Source: Sthenelais limicola (taxonomy: Eukaryota; Annelida; Polychaeta; Phyllodocida; Sigalionidae). Taken from it: DNA of 64,000 nucleotides. Shown one piece after another: positions 62,030 to 64,000 of this stretch. Made by a program: the position numbers and the translations under genes. Under the pieces are notes generated by a model that did not search any database, was not told where the DNA came from, and worked only from the letters and a program-made list of their open reading frames with translations. Location of the stretch: NCBI GenBank assembly GCA_942159475.1, contig OW804096.1, positions 106,738,194-106,802,193 of the forward strand, in the 5' to 3' direction. Position 1 is the first letter of the stretch, and the number at the start of each line of letters is the position of its first letter.

Positions 62030-63400
62030 AAATATCAATGTTTATTTTATTTTCTCAATTGATATAGGGGTTTTCAAGGGTGCTGAAAACGATGAGATTT
62101 TATTTTCAATATTTCGGCCATTTTGGGCCCTATTTATGCAAATTAGCTGAAATCTGATTGGCTGAGAAGTAATCGGCCCATATCTCCATTAGTTTTAGAG
62201 ATATTTTGATTTTGATGACACCTACCCCTCTAAATCGACCCCAAGGAATTCAATGGTATCCTTGAAATTGTTCTATCTGCCTTGGTTGCTTAGCAACGAG
62301 GCATTTCCATGGTCACAAAAGCCATAGCAAGGGGGATCAGCCCCTTGTGGACAATCCAGTTGAAAAATTGCATTTTAAAAGCAATCACATGCCTGAATTA
62401 ATCCCAATGAGTGGAATGGAGTTGTTGTAATTTATCTATGTACATATTAGTCACTTAGCAACATATCCCATCCATAGTTACCATTAGTAAACAGTTGTGG
62501 AAATTGGTGCAGCAATTAGGTCCTCATGAGTCGGGTATTGGTTAAATATCTATAAAATCGCATCACTCCTGTAGAATAAAATTTCTTTTTTATTTATTTT
62601 TAGAGTTGAATTCTATCATTCATGGGGTGCTGAAAAAGATGAGATTGGGCGGCATTTTTTATATTCAATATTTCGGCCATTTTGGGCCCAACTTATGCAA
62701 ATTAGCTGAAATCTGATTGGCTGAGAAGAAATTGGCCCATATCTCCATGAGTTTTAGGGATATTTTGATTTTGATGGCACCTACCCCCCCCTATATTGAC
62801 CCCAAGGAATTCAATGATATCCTTGAAATTCTTCTATCTGCCTTGGTTGCTTAGCAACGAGGTATTTCCATGGTCACAAATACATGTACAATTCCAATCA
62901 AACTGAGCCCTGTGTCAATTCATTTGAGAAATTTGAGAAATTTTATTTGCATCCACCACCTTTATTAGTCCAAAAAGGTAGAACAAGGGTTATTTGAATT
63001 TGGTTATATATTAGTCGCTTAGCAACAGATGACCTCCTTGGTTACCATTAGCATATTGTAGTGGAAAATGGTATAGCAATAAGCCCCTCTGGAGGAGCAT
63101 ACAAAGAACTCATTAACATCAGTTTAGACCATATTGGTCAGTTATACCCAACATAATACTATACAGCTTGTCTCGAATAAATTTGTATTCTTTATTTTCT
63201 TTCTTGGCTGGGAATCAACGTTTCTAAAGATGTTGAAATTTAATAGATTGTGCGACCTTTTTTACTTTCAATATTTCAGCCGTTTTAGGCCATATTCATG
63301 CAAATAAGCTGAAATCTGATTGGCTGAGATGGAATCAACCCATATCTCAGTGAGTTTTTGAGATATTTTGGTTTTAATGCCACGACAGGGTATAATGGGG
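62030..63400 (+). repeat. Three ~560-600-bp diverged tandem units
   Basis: The core TTCAATATTTCGGCCATTTT recurs at 62105, 62664 and 63267 (third truncated), each followed by ATGCAAATTAGCTGAAATCT-like sequence with GATTGGCTGAGA. Units 1 and 2 also share CCTTGGTTGCTTAGCAACGA. Confidence 0.85.
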
Positions 63401-63935
63401 GATATGCAACAACATAAAGGGTATAATGGGGGACATTTAGCAAAATAAAGAGTATACTAGGGGATATGCAGCAACATAGTGGGTATAATGTGGTTCATGT
63501 ACCAACATAGAGGGTATACTAGGGGATATGCAGCAACATAGAGGGTATAAGGGGGATATGCAGCAACATAGAGGGTATAATGGGGGTCATGCAGCAACAT
63601 AGAGGGTATAATGGGGGATATGCAGCAACATAGAGGGTATAATGGGGGATATGCAACTACCTAGAGGATATATAGGGGATATGCAGCAATATAGAGGATA
63701 TAATTAGGGATATGCAACAACATAGAGGATATGATGGGGGTCATGCAGCAACATAGAGGATATAATGGGGGATATGCAGCAACATAGAGGGTATAAAGTG
63801 GTTCATGTAGCAACATAGAGGGTATACTAGGGGATATGCAGCAAGATAGAGGGTATAATGGGCGTCATGCAGCAACATAGAGGATATAATAGGGATATGC
63901 AGCAAGATAGAGGGTATAATGGGGGTTATGCAGCA
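63380..63935 (+). repeat. 31-bp minisatellite, about 17 copies
   Basis: Unit close to GGGTATAATGGGGGATATGC plus AGCAACATAGA, starting inside the third large repeat unit and ending shortly before the window edge. Copies vary at several positions. Confidence 0.92.
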
Positions 63936-64000
63936 ACAATTTTAAAACAATATTACTACGGTAGGGCTTTAAATCCTCCCTAAGCAGGGAGTTCAGTTCC

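Noticed and set aside
63380..63935. CRISPR-like array of regular repeats
   Set aside because: Units are contiguous 31-bp minisatellite copies with no unique spacers, in an animal genome.

Overview
The window is animal genomic DNA: AT-rich, full of introns, minisatellites and short transposon relics, with no operons or prokaryotic signals. Almost all of it (about 150 to 61880, + strand) is one giant gene, which I reassembled exon by exon from splice sites, reading phase and cadherin motifs. The product is a cadherin-23 (CDH23)-like protein. It has 27 extracellular cadherin (EC) repeats, the first cut by the left edge, followed by a membrane-adjacent domain (MAD), one transmembrane helix and a long cytoplasmic tail. 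The main model joins 52 exons (10,992 nt, 3,663 codons before the stop) with every phase consistent. The EC count, the absence of EGF and laminin-G domains, the MAD sequence and the tail point to CDH23 rather than Fat, Dachsous or PCDH15. The species cannot be fixed from the sequence; a non-vertebrate bilaterian is my guess, from divergence and compact introns.

Layout: 150-9569, EC1-EC7; 9570-13090, intron holding a decayed gag-like retroelement on the minus strand; 13091-20484, EC7-EC14, including one 1.3-kb exon covering most of EC8-EC12 and a GC-AG intron; 20485-28344, a 7.9-kb intron with an intronless nested ORF of 218 codons, a foldback repeat and a terminal-inverted-repeat element inserted in a minisatellite; 28345-46502, EC14-EC27; 46877-51666, MAD and transmembrane helix; 52103-61142, cytoplasmic tail; 61143-61880, 3'UTR with AATAAA; 61880-64000, intergenic tandem repeats.

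The most interesting part is the 3' end. A 7-nt microexon (59233-59239) is needed to connect the tail to a 470-codon last exon ending in -STYF. A cassette exon at 59041 instead ends the protein in -ETEL. Both are class I PDZ ligands, and the second resembles the -ITEL end of vertebrate CDH23. Alternative splicing would therefore choose between two PDZ-binding tails. By analogy with CDH23, the extracellular rod would form long cell-cell or intercilium/stereocilium links, and the tail would anchor to a harmonin-like PDZ scaffold. All functional statements are inferred from homology.
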